Source of the DNA: Centropus unirufus
Lineage: Eukaryota > Chordata > Aves > Cuculiformes > Centropidae
Direction: 5' to 3'
NCBI GenBank assembly: GCA_013397695.1
Contig: VYZI01000114.1
Span: forward strand, 911,459 to 975,458
DNA length: 64,000 nucleotides
The position numbers and the translations under genes were made by a program. Below, in pieces: positions 25,892 to 37,600 of this stretch; position 1 is the stretch's first letter; every line of letters starts with the position of its first letter. Below the pieces are notes generated by a model, which saw only the letters and a list, made by a program, of their open reading frames with translations, made no database searches and was not told where the DNA came from.

Positions 25892-27140
25892 TCTAAAGGA
25901 AAACTAAAGAACTTAATCTAATTCCTAGGATTTGAATATGAATATATGGGATTAGGTTTCTGAATGTTTCCATAAAAATTAAGCAAATACTTATGTCCTC
26001 GTAAGAATCTACTTATTATTATTTATGTTAATTTATGCAGTTCTTAATGTATTCTGTGTGATAAGAACATTATAAGAACAGAGGATCATATATTTTCTCA
26101 GTTACAGTTAAGTAAACAGATAGTTAATTTAGATTTTTGGCAACTCCCAATTCATTGTTCATTTTCATTGTACTTAATATAAAGAAACAAATATCTGAGC
26201 AGAAGATAAATGCTCACTAACCTAACTACAACAGCTGAGGCTCCTAAGTTTTCCTCTCAAATCCAAAGGCAATCATTCTGAGCTCTCGGCAGTATAGATC
26301 CTTCAGAAAGAAAACTCACCGTCGGTTTCATTGTTATTTCAGTTGTCATATTTTACCCTCTCAAATATAATTGTGACAAATTCCAACCTTCTTTTATTCC
26401 TTAGTAAACAGCACTGGGGGACGACAACTCACTTTGCGTTTGTTTTCTTCACCTCTACACTACATTTAGCTGTAGACACTGTCGTGGAACACGAATAGCT
26501 ACAGCAGTGTTGAAGGGATGGCAGCACACAGCAGAACTCAGGGACTCTAAGGTGCATCCATGAATGTACTAAACTAATCTGTTATCAGAGTTATAGAAAT
26601 GCACTACAAAATTTTAAATGGTGTTCTTTTTTTGTAAGGAATAGCAAAAGTCATTAACATCCAGTATATTTTTTTCTTTCTTTTGTGGTTGCATAAGACA
26701 CACTCAGAATTTTTATTTTTTTTCCGTTCTTTCCCATGGTGCCTTCTCTCCCTATGACTTCCATAGGCCAGCTGTTTCAAATCATGTTTTTTACTAAATC
26801 ATGCCTATAACAAAATTCTTCAAATAAAGGATGGACTATGGATGTCAAATGCATCTAACTGAATTCAGGTTGCCTGTTAGGAAGCCTTCATACCCCGTTA
26901 GCAGCTCTAAGGTATACGTGATGTCTGAGAAAGCAACCTCTGACCCACTGTTTTTTTCATGCTCTAACTAGTAAGTAGGAAACAACAGGGGTTTAGGGTA
27001 GCTCTATGAAACAGTGCTCGTCAGAGCGTGACAAATTGGAAAATGGGCTCTTCTGTATTCTATAATGACAAGAATATTTAATAGGCTATGTAGGGGGTAC
27101 ATTAAAAAAGATGTTCGCTAGCCTGAAAGTACACTCCTGG

Positions 27141-27211
27141 GGTGAAGTCCTAGTCCCACTGAAGTAAATTGCAAAAAGTTCCATCAGATTGAATGGGGCC
27201 TTAATTTCACT
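27141..27211. repeat. Degenerate palindromic old repeat (tentative)
   Basis: GGTGAAGTCCTAGTCCCACT on the left and GAATGGGGCCTTAATTTCAC on the right are imperfect reverse complements (about 14 of the first 22 positions pair) around a short centre. The wording resembles an old, much-copied amniote palindromic repeat whose consensus I recall only in outline as a 'tgaagtc..ccattgaagtcaatgg' type. The family assignment is from memory and uncertain. It could equally be a chance palindrome. Confidence 0.3.
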
Positions 27212-30200
27212 TCTGGTGCACACTCAAGTGAAAATGTCTATTTAATTTTACAATAGATAGGAATTCTAATGTATGCTTTTTGATTCTTCACAAAAAACTG
27301 AAAATGCCTATTTGGGTAAAATGGCATATTCCAGCATTAGATCTCCTGAAGCTTAAAATAAAACAAGTTAATTTCGTCTTCCTACCTCACCACTCCCAAA
27401 ATGAGACTTTAGGTGCTCAGCCATAATTCATGTCAGCTGTATTTTTTTTTTAACCCACAATTCAACAGAGTATAGAGGACCATAAATTAAAGTCAATTAA
27501 ATAATGTCTTGCAATAGAGGAAAATAAAATTTATTTAAGTAGGCTTTTTGCCCCTCTCGACTCATAACTCCAACATTTGCAATTTTGCTCCTACTGACAT
27601 TCATAAGAATTGCAGCAGCAGAAAAACTGAAAAGTACTACTGGAAAGAAGTAATCCAAAGGCTGGGGCATAGACCTAGGATCTGCATTAAAATCTTTTCT
27701 CTTCCTGTAGTATCTTGGCAAAGTTACTTTAGATTAAATTTTTAAAGATACTAGGCTTCAAGAAATACAGATAGGCACCAGACTGTATTTTTAAAATTAG
27801 TTAAGGTATCTAACTCTCTTTAACGTCTGTGTTGAGAGAATAGAGAGATAATTAAGATTTCAGAGATGGCCGTAACAGATCTTGAACACCTTACATGTGC
27901 CCCATAAACATGAAGATATCAAACACAGTGAAATATTTATTTTAAAAAAATCTAAACAGTCACAAGAGAAGGACTGTGACAGTCAGATCTGTAATTAAGA
28001 TATCTTTCCTTAAAATGAGCAATATCTTATTACTCAGTCTAATTTATGTAAACAGACATACTGGGGAGTAAAATAATAAAGTATGAATAAAGGTGGCAGA
28101 CTTGGCCTGAAAATGATTTTGTTTTCACATGCAACATTAATTACCATTTGGATTAGTCTAATATACCACTTATCACTGGGAAGTGCTGTACAGGGAAAGG
28201 AGGTATGGAAGAAACCTTAGTGTAATTATTATTCTTTCCAAGTGAATCAGTATGCTTTACATGTCTGTTTTCTTTAATCTATTACTGTAAAAATCCTTTT
28301 TTGAGAACTGCTGAAGAGTTCATTTCATTAATCCTTTAGGAAGAATTTCTGTCAGATGCTTTAACTAATGGCTCTTAGCCACTGGATGAATTTGAAAAGA
28401 AAATATTACTTGGATCAATAATTAAACACCTGAGTTTTGGGGTTATGTTTTAAAAAAGGAATTACATTTTATTATTCTTATCAAACTTGCTTGGCATCGA
28501 CTAGTGACTTTAGAAATCTTGTTAAAAGACAAATCTTTTATTTGCCAGTGGCCATTTCCTTTAAGCTTAAATGTCCTAAACATTCTGCTTTGGTGAAACA
28601 TACCTTCAAAGTGCTCTTTAATCACTACTATATTAACTGCTGTCAGTAACCAGCTGCCTCCATGAATGTTTAATACTGGGATGACTGATTTTTACTAAAG
28701 TTTTTATTAACCATTGGTAAACAATTACAGTCCAGAAAATCTATGAATAAAAGCCATTACACACACACTGGAACAGCCTAAATTTATTTTTTTCAATATG
28801 ACAAAAGCTTATATGTTAATTCCATCTGCAAGTGAGTCCATCAAATAGGGATCCTTAATAATGGTAGTACGACTTTAAGATAAGTCTTAATGCTCTTGCT
28901 CATATTGGGTAACTCTTCACTATGAAGCAGTCTCATTATTGATTTTAATTGACTATTTATTAAGTAGTGCTCAACATGAGTCAAGATTTAACTTACGTAT
29001 GCATTCACATAGTCTAATTAGGCATCTTAAGTAGGGAACATCTACACTAGCATTTCAGTTTTGATCAGGAGTGTACTTTTGAATGGAATATCTTGAACAT
29101 ACCATTTACCACTTTTTCTCTCACAGTGCCGAGAATCCTTCTTGGAGAACACAGACTTTTTCTTGGATGAAATGAAGACAGAAAGACACTCTAGTTGCCA
29201 CCATTAAAAGTAATGGATACTCAGTCCAGAGCCACAAACCAGAGTTACTCTCAAGAGTACACATACATACCCTAGAACACATTCATTGAGGACACAGAGT
29301 ATCCAACACCAGCTCTTTCACTCTATAAACCTACTTCTGCTGGACCACTCCACTCATTTCTGTAGATGTATTTTTAATGCACTCTAACCACCAACAGGCA
29401 TTTAATCTTAAAGAAAAAAATAAAACTAGTCCAAAATAAAACCTCTGAAGTGTACATAATATGAACACTGTAACTTTTCCCTATTTATTGGGAGTGGTCC
29501 AGATGACTTATTAGGTAAGAACTAAAAATAAGATCCTAAGATCCCACATGCTTAAAGGAGAGAGGCGATATCTCTAGAGTGGTGAATCAAAATGGGCAGA
29601 CCAGCAATATAAATGACTCAATGTTAATACTCTTCTGTGACTTCTTTATTCCTTCCTTTTTGACAACTGGGTGGCTAATTTTATGTTTTCAGAATAACAG
29701 TGTAAAATAATTTAGAAAAACTGTTAAGGAAGGACCTCGGGTTGGACAGTTCCAAGATGTTCAGTTATAATATGTTTCAAGTAAAGAGCTGAACACCAAG
29801 CTGTCAAGAGGAGCCGCAAAACCATAAACATCTCCCAATTATCATTTAATGACTTATAAACACTTTATCTCTCATTATCATTTTAAGAGATTGCAGCTCT
29901 ATATCTATCTACTTATCGGTCTGTGTCTAGCCACTGAGCTACGGCTCACTGCTAGATTTCTTTCACTTCATACTTATCTCTAACAACAGCTGATTCAGCT
30001 GTTGGTCTAACTGATGGGGTGGAAAGCTTAAGTGGTGAGGGTGGCAGAGAAGCAAGGGAAACAAGAAAAAAAAGTCAGGAAAGAGAAAGTCTGATTTGCT
30101 TCTAACAGAAAGAAGCAATGCTTTTTAAGTGTTCCAGTCCTTAATATGTTGCTCCTATCCACATCATTCATTCTTAGTCTGTTTATTTTATCATAGTATA

Positions 30201-33200
30201 CTGTAAAAACAAAGAACATCATTGTTACAGTTTTACTCTGGTTTATTTTCAGGTCTTAAGGCTTTTATGTCTTTGTATGACATACATTTTATTTGTTTCT
30301 TTGTTTTAATTTACCACCTGTTGTGACATAACTAGAAGAAAAAGTTAAGCCACTACAGGAAGAAATTGAACTTAAATACTATTTCATACTATTTCACAGA
30401 TCTGTTCTATGCAGATATGTGGACAAAGAGATAAAGTTTGAGGAATAAGAGTTTCTGTTAAAATTATATCTTTTTCTCATATCACACAATTAGCTAAAAC
30501 CAAGGAACTCAGCTTAACTCTGACATAAGAATTCATTAAAGTAAATGCGAGTTATATATAGTTAGGTTGTGCTCAAGTTGTCCTCAGTGACATTTCATAT
30601 TATTTTTTCTAAAATAGAAAGTTATTCATACTTTGTTCTTAAGAAAAAAATAATATTCACTTAAGATTACTATAAAATCATTTGGGGTTGGAGGGACATG
30701 GAATGGATGAATGAAAAAATAATTCGGATTTTAGAAATAAAGGAGAAGTTTACACTGCTAAGATTGTTAGACACACATTTTCCTACAAATCTCAATACTA
30801 CATACACAGTAAGAAGCTGCTTTGACCTTGCTTTTGTAAATGTGAAAATGTAGATTAACATTTAGACAATTAATTCTGAGGAAGACACATAATCCCAGCA
30901 GAGCAGTAATATGTCAACCAGCATTTTCTTCCTGAAAAATGGAGAAAACATTTTTAACTCTTTGTTAACAAAAACCCCAAAATGCATTAACAAAGGTCAA
31001 CAAAATGATCCAGACTTCAAATTCAGTCGCTGCGACACTTACATTTTAGATAGCTACAGCATTTCTGACCATTATTCATGGCTGGTTCTCAGATGCAGCC
31101 AAGGACAGGAAACAAGCTATGGCTCAGTATTTGTCTCAAGCCTGTGCCCTAATGCACCAACTGAACATAATTTTAAACCTTTAATTCCAGACTATAAATT
31201 TCATCTCTTGAAACTCACTGGGTTTTCCAGGCTTAAAGGAAAGCCTCCTGTGTTCCAGTATGTCAAGTAGACAGAACTGCAGGTTACAGGCAGCAGCAGT
31301 GGGAAATCTGCTTGTAGCTATCTCAGCTTGTAATTACTGCTTCACAGCTGAATCCTGAAACTGAGTATATGAGTATTCCTGCTTCACTTCATTCATTGAA
31401 GGTGGCAGGTAAAAGTATATTTTCCCAGGTGAGCTTGATGCTCAGCTGCACTTCCTAAGTAACGCATGCAGCCACTTAGAAGGGATGCAGGTCTCAGGTG
31501 TGAACCAACTCTGTTAACAAATTCTGAATACTATACTAGTGCTGCTTTCTCTCGAAGATGCAGAGTTGCGTACTCTCAGAGGACATTTGGTATGTTCCTG
31601 CTGAGTGAAAGTGAGAAAACCAGTTCACAATGGCAGGGGTAGTTTCATTTGCTAATTCCCCACCAAAATATCCCCACCTTAACTTGTCTTTTGCTCTATC
31701 CATAAGTGTTACTTGGACATAGCAGATAAATCAGTAGTCTTGCCTAACCAAAGGTAAAGATATATGACCAGGACACTTAACACTCTATAATTGTAATCAT
31801 GCAACTTAAATTAGGTTCCTAAAGAATGCAGAGAGTATCACTTATCATTCTCAAATCTAATTACAGCTTATGGGGTTGCTACTGAGAGAAGTGATGTGAG
31901 AGCTGGTGTAAAATGGAAAAGAATATGCATAGTCATCAGTCCTTTATTTTTAAGCAATTGGTTAAATATTTTGAATATGTTCAAACTGCTGAGCAAGCTG
32001 ATCAGTTCACTGCCAGCCCATCTCCCCCTGTAAGGAAGACACTTAATTATTTTGCAATTCTAAAAGGTCAGGTAATTTAAATTAAATACAAATAATTTGC
32101 AGGAAATGACACACAGCAAATAAAAGGTACCAAGAATCAATATACCACAGAGATATTTCTGAGTCAAATAAATTAATTAGACTATCACACAAATCCTGCC
32201 TTTGCATGGTTTTTGAAACAAAAGAAAGCTTAAAGTAGATATAGATCAGCATGCTTACTGCCATTTCTTACTGTCATATTTTCAACCATAATATGAAATA
32301 AAGTGGCAAGCTACCTGGTCAACTGCCAGGTGCCCACCTCTCAGTAAATGACCAATGGTTTTACTACAAGTTGAGATGAAGCAAAAATGGACTGTTCTTA
32401 AAAACTCTGGTCCTTCTGCATCAAATCACAATGTCCCTGGAGACAGAATGCACTATGCCTTTTTCTGTAACATTTTAAGGTTACCAATTACTCTTTTACT
32501 AGATATACACACTGTAAGGATAAAACCTATAACAGATTGGAACAGTTATTTTAATTAGAATAAATGAGTAGTTTAGCCAGGATATCTTTGATCATTGTCA
32601 TGTTAACAAACTGAATAACAATGAAGTCTTTGAACAGCAAGCTCTGCTGGGATTTCTGTAGTGTATAAAGTCCAACTACAGCTAAAACCCAGTAAGCCAA
32701 TGCTTTTGTTTCTTTATGCAGTTTCAAGTAAAGGTAAATGTTATCCAGTACAGCTATACATTAACACCACCAAGGACTGTTAAGTCTTTTATAGAGAATT
32801 GTCACTGTCAAAGGCTAATCTGCTTTCCTTTTCATCATTATTTTTCTGCCTGACAAAAGGCACAGATAGGGTTTATATGGATACAAGCAATGGCTGCTCA
32901 CACTCGTTAGACTTATCCTACTTGTCTAGGTAAGAGACAAAGCTACACTTAAATAAAGCTTTGCATCCTAATGACACATGTATAGACAATGCAAATGCTG
33001 TACTCATGCTATTAATTTAGCCCACTTTTGTGCACTTAGTTTACTATCTACCTTCAAAGAGAGAGAAAAGGAAAACAGAGAATCAAACAGTTATATAAAC
33101 TTGCATACATTTTAATGTTCCACCACTGCCAGCACTTTATCGTGTCTTGAAGATTCTGATATTTTCGCAGCAGACATTTCAGATCACAAGATGAACTGTT

Positions 33201-33570
33201 TGTTCTTTCAGTCCCCAAGTACAGCTCATCTCTGTGTGTTCTATTTGATTTAGAAAAAGCAAAAACATGTGACAGCAGGACTTCTTATCAAATAGGGCCA
33301 GTAGTTTAAAGAAGCTTTAATAGCTTTAAAAAAACTAAAATAAGAAAGCCTATCATCCTGCAAAAGCCCTGTAGGTTTTTCAAAGTGCTAGAAACAGAGT
33401 ACCTTGCAGGTGCTAGGCATCTGACAGGAGTTCCCAAAATGTAATAAAATTTTCTAGCTAATAATGAAAAAAAATAATTCTCCTGAATCATTATACAGAA
33501 TGGTTAAAGCATACCACAGTTTGACCTTGCAGATAGAGTAGTTCAGAACCATAAATTCACAGCAACCTCC
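27212..33570. other. AT-rich non-coding sequence, no gene seen
   Basis: About 6.4 kb. The longest frame, 119 codons at 30911-31270 plus, shows no signal peptide, domain, repeated motif or family resemblance, and its codon choice follows the AT-rich background. I treat it as chance. No RNA gene or recognised transposon was found. Confidence 0.45.
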
Positions 33571-33578
33571 TTGACGCT

Positions 33579-33612
33579 TCATCATCCTCATCACCATCAT
33601 CATCATCCTCCT
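33579..33612. repeat. (CAT)n imperfect microsatellite
   Basis: Repeated CAT/CCT triplets such as CATCATCCTCATCACCATCA. In one frame this reads as a His-rich stretch (HHPHHHHHHPP), which is a consequence of the microsatellite and not a metal-binding protein. Confidence 0.85.
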
Positions 33613-34169
33613 CGTCATTACTTTATTATTCCAATAAGTACACCAGTATTGGTGCTGTGCTTCAAAACTCAGACAGGAATTGTCACCAGGTCACACTACA
33701 ACTGCCAAGCACCTTGCTTTCAGCATCCATCTGACACAATGAGCTGTATGTCCTTAAATGCCTCCCAAGCCTGAGAACAGTGACACAGGACTCAGCGGCT
33801 AAACGGCTCCTCTCCCTGTGAACCCAACACAATATCTTTCTTGAAACACAAAAAGCAAGTCTCAAATCTTGCTCAGTCTGCAGAGAGGGTTTGTAAATGT
33901 AACACAAATGCTATACTTTCTTACTAGTAGTTTACTGGAAAATTTAGCTTTCTTTTTACTGAAGTATACAGATGACATGAAGATTGATGGAGGAATAAAT
34001 ACTAAGGACAAATTATTTTTACAGAATGGTACGGATCACTGAGCTCAAAGTCCCCATTGAATAGAACATATTTTAATAAAGCAAATAAAAGCTAATGCAC
34101 CTGGGAATTAACAATTCCAACATTACTTAAAAATTAGGAGCCTTAGAAAGCAATCTTTTAAAAAAGAAT
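33613..34169. other. Non-coding sequence, no gene seen
   Basis: Sequence of mixed composition, slightly richer in G and C near 33680-33860. There is no recognisable exon, repeat or RNA gene. Confidence 0.5.
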
Positions 34170-34332
34170 TGTGAAAGCCCAGGGGGCATTCACAGGATCC
34201 ACTGACCCTGCCCAGGCCACTGAGGGCTCCCCCTATGCTGCCCAAGGCTCAGGACCTGTCCTAGGTTACAATGTAAGATGTGCCCAAAGGTATGTATTCT
34301 ATCACCATCTTCACAAGCTGTTAAAGCAGGTG
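34170..34332. mobile_element. Possible avian endogenous-retrovirus LTR fragment, cut by gap
   Basis: This stretch is clearly richer in G and C than its surroundings and runs straight into the N gap. GATGTGCCCAAAGGTATGTA at 34276-34295, followed by TTCTATCACCATCTTCACAA, and then AGCTGTTAA, resembles wording I recall from LTRs of songbird endogenous retroviruses. That is memory, not a search. A high-copy LTR would also explain why the assembly breaks here. I cannot define the LTR ends, its strand, or any viral coding sequence. Confidence 0.35.
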
Positions 34333-34634
34333 NNNNNNNNNNNNNNNNNNNNNNNNNNNNNNNNNNNNNNNNNNNNNNNNNNNNNNNNNNNNNNNNNNNN
34401 NNNNNNNNNNNNNNNNNNNNNNNNNNNNNNNNNNNNNNNNNNNNNNNNNNNNNNNNNNNNNNNNNNNNNNNNNNNNNNNNNNNNNNNNNNNNNNNNNNNN
34501 NNNNNNNNNNNNNNNNNNNNNNNNNNNNNNNNNNNNNNNNNNNNNNNNNNNNNNNNNNNNNNNNNNNNNNNNNNNNNNNNNNNNNNNNNNNNNNNNNNNN
34601 NNNNNNNNNNNNNNNNNNNNNNNNNNNNNNNNNN
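34333..34634. other. Assembly gap, 302 N
   Basis: An unbroken run of 302 N. The odd length suggests an estimated gap size and not a fixed placeholder. It forms the left edge of the periodic A7 contig. Any reading frame drawn across it is meaningless. Confidence 0.99.
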
Positions 34635-34638
34635 GACT

Positions 34639-37600
34639 AAAAAAAAGAGCCACATCCACCAAAAAAAGAGGACTGCAGCCACAAAAAAATTGGACTGCTA
34701 CCGCAAAAAAAACTGACAGGGTGTCAAAAAAAATTCTGACCCTGTCAGAAAAAAACTTTTGTACTATTGCAAAAAAATTATTTTCTTTTCCTAAAAAAAT
34801 GTATTTCTGACTCAAAAAAAAAGTGGTTTGCTTTCAAAAAAAAACAGACCCCATGCCAAAAAAAAGGGTAGTAGGCCTATAAAAAAATGCTGCCACATCA
34901 GGAAAAAAATCTCGGTCCCAGCAGAAAAAAACAGCCTGGCCATGGAAAAAAAACCTGACCCCAGCGAGAAAAAAATGAATTTGATACCTTAAAAAAAATT
35001 TGGGAATCAAGAAAAAAAATCACTCTCCACTCAGAAAAAAAAGCAGAGGAAACATTAAAAAAATTGCAGAATTCTTTGAAAAAAAAACCATTAACATTTA
35101 AAAAAAACTCACCTTTTGAAAGAAAAAAATCAAATCCAGATGTAAAAAAAAATTTATAGAATACGAAAAAAAAAACTCACCCAAAGTAAAAAAAAACCAC
35201 TGGATTTCTGAAAAAAATGACTGGCCTCATACAAAAAAAGTGCTTGCTCATGCAAAAAAAAACTGAAGTTGAAAATAAAAAAAATAAACGAGTAAGTAAA
35301 AAAAAACAATGTTATAGGGTAAAAAAAATATCTTTTTATTTCAAAAAAAATACAGAGGTACAGAAAAAAAAATGTGTTCCATTTCAAAAAAAAAATGCTT
35401 ATTTTTGTAAAAAAATGTGTTTGTGCTATGAAAAAAAAGTATTTCTGTAATAAAAAAAAACATAGTCTATTTTTAAAAAAAATTTGACTTTTCCCTAAAA
35501 AAAGGATTTAAATAATCTAAAAAAATTAATATAATGACCTAAAAAAATAAGAAAATAGATACAAAAAAAGCTTAAAGTTGCTGGAAAAAAAGGTTCAAAT
35601 GGTGCAAAAAAAACACCTTCCTACATCTAAAAAAAAAGGAAAAAATAAAAAAAAAAACAAACAGGATATAAAAAAAAAATCATTGGACATATGAAAAAAA
35701 AACATGGTAATGGGAAAAAAAAATGCAATTGAACTACAAAAAAAAAGTTTTATATTTTGCAAAAAAAAACTTGGATTTGAATAAAAAAATTGGTATATTT
35801 TGTAAAAAAAAGCTAAATGAGAAATCAAAAAAAACATCAGTTATCTTCAAAAAAATAAATTTTATACTAAAAAAAAAAGTCTCTATGTGTAGAAAAAAAA
35901 AAAGAACTTGATCAAAAAAAAATGCACTCTTGACAAAAAAAAATAAGCAATAAATTCAAAAAAAAAAAAACTACCTTCAGAAAAAAATACAGAGGATAAT
36001 CCAAAAAAAAAGCTGGTGTAAATTAAAAAAATTTCAATTGTGAGTGAAAAAAAGCTGATTTACACTAGAAAAAAATCTGATATATGAAGTAAAAAAAATA
36101 GGGAAGACTAAGAAAAAAATTAAATGATTTACTGAAAAAAAATGATAATGTAATTTAAAAAAAGTTAAAGTTCATTCTAAAAAAAACATTCGGAAGGAAA
36201 AAAAAAATTACGTAAAAAGTATAAAAAAATGATTTTAGACATGCAAAAAAAGGAAATCTCTTAGGTAAAAAAAGAGTTTGAGCTGAGAAAAAAAACTGAA
36301 TGGCATATCAAAAAAAAAATAGGACACAGGACAAAAAAAATGGCTGAAAAAAAAAAAAAAATATAACTTTTCCATCAAAAAAAAGCTCATAATACACTAA
36401 AAAAAAAAAAAAAAAACCTCAAAAAAATCTATCTAGATGTACAAAAAAAAAAACTTTTAGGGTGAAAAAAATACCATATCACATTTAAAAAAAGGTTTTT
36501 GAGCTGCGAAAAAAAGTTTTCTTCTGTTCCAAAAAAACAATCTCTTTCTCCTAAAAAAACAAGGAGTTAGTAAAAAAAAAAGATTATCACATTGCCAAAA
36601 AAAAATAGATGCTAAGCAAAAAAAACTCAGAAGTCTTTTTAAAAAAATTTTTTTTTTTCTGGAAAAAAAAAGTAGAAAAGAAGAAAAAAAATCAAAAAAG
36701 GTTTGTAAAAAAAAAGAGGATAAGTGCTAAAAAAAACCTTCCTGGCACCTAAAAAAAGGAGACAGCAGCACTAAAAAAAGTGGAACTGATTGCAAAAAAA
36801 AAGAACTTTATCACAAAAAAAAAAAAAGTATGTTACCCAAAAAAAGCCACAGTATAGTTAAAAAAAATTGATGATACTTATCAAAAAAAGTAGCAGTAAA
36901 GAAGAAAAAAATGAGCTTAGAAACTTAAAAAAAAGCATGAGAGACTGTAAAAAAATGACAGGGCACATTCAAAAAAACAGGGTTCTACAACTAAAAAAAA
37001 AACATCGTCTTTCCAAAAAAAACTAAATAGAATCAAAAAAAAATATAAATGGTATAAAAAAAAAACCCGAAGATCAATCTAAAAAAAAAGACCGGAAACA
37101 AAAAAAAAAAGTCCTTTAGTATTAAAAAAAACCCTCTGGTAGATTTAAAAAAATCTGATACGACTGTGAAAAAAATGCCAATGCAGCCATAAAAAAAAGA
37201 AATTAAATTTGCAAAAAAATATGTATCAAACTGTAAAAAAATTTCACCGAAGTCAAAAAAAAATTATGCTTTCTGAACAAAAAAAAAATTAATTACTAGG
37301 AAAAAAATAGACAAACATAAAGAAAAAAATTCCCTGAGGAGCTCAAAAAAATAGTCTTACTTATGAAAAAAAAGAGGACATGACTAAAAAAAAAAGTACG
37401 TTACACTGCCAAAAAAAATCAAGGAAAAAAAAAAAAAAAAGGGTCTGAAAACTTAAAAAAATTTCCTTTCTCTTTAAAAAAAATTAACCCATATTCCCAA
37501 AAAAACTACTAGAAGAAGGAAAAAAAATGAGAATTCCCTTTGAAAAAAATAGTAACTGTAGGAGAAAAAAAATATGCAAGCAGCCAAAAAAAATGATTAA

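Larger units (their letters stand above)
14660..27140. other. AT-rich non-coding sequence, no gene seen
   Basis: About 12.5 kb with only short frames (83 codons or fewer) that look random. Small simple repeats occur: (GAAAAA)n-like sequence just before at 14791-14815, (AT)n at 19657-19669, a short ATGG run near 23661-23671, and A17 at 25875-25891. The 18250-18430 stretch is richer in G and C than its surroundings but matches nothing I recognise. No RNA gene or transposon could be supported. Confidence 0.45.

Noticed and set aside
30911..31270. 119-codon frame starting MSTSIFFLKNGENIF
   Set aside because: No family resemblance, domain or conserved motif. The length is within what chance gives in a window this size.
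33571..33774. His-rich 67-codon frame (HHPHHHHHHPP)
   Set aside because: Produced by the imperfect CAT microsatellite at 33579-33612.
34171..34716. Reading frames crossing the 302-N gap (both strands)
   Set aside because: Most of their length is N. The flanking codons come from the LTR-like segment and the A7 pattern.
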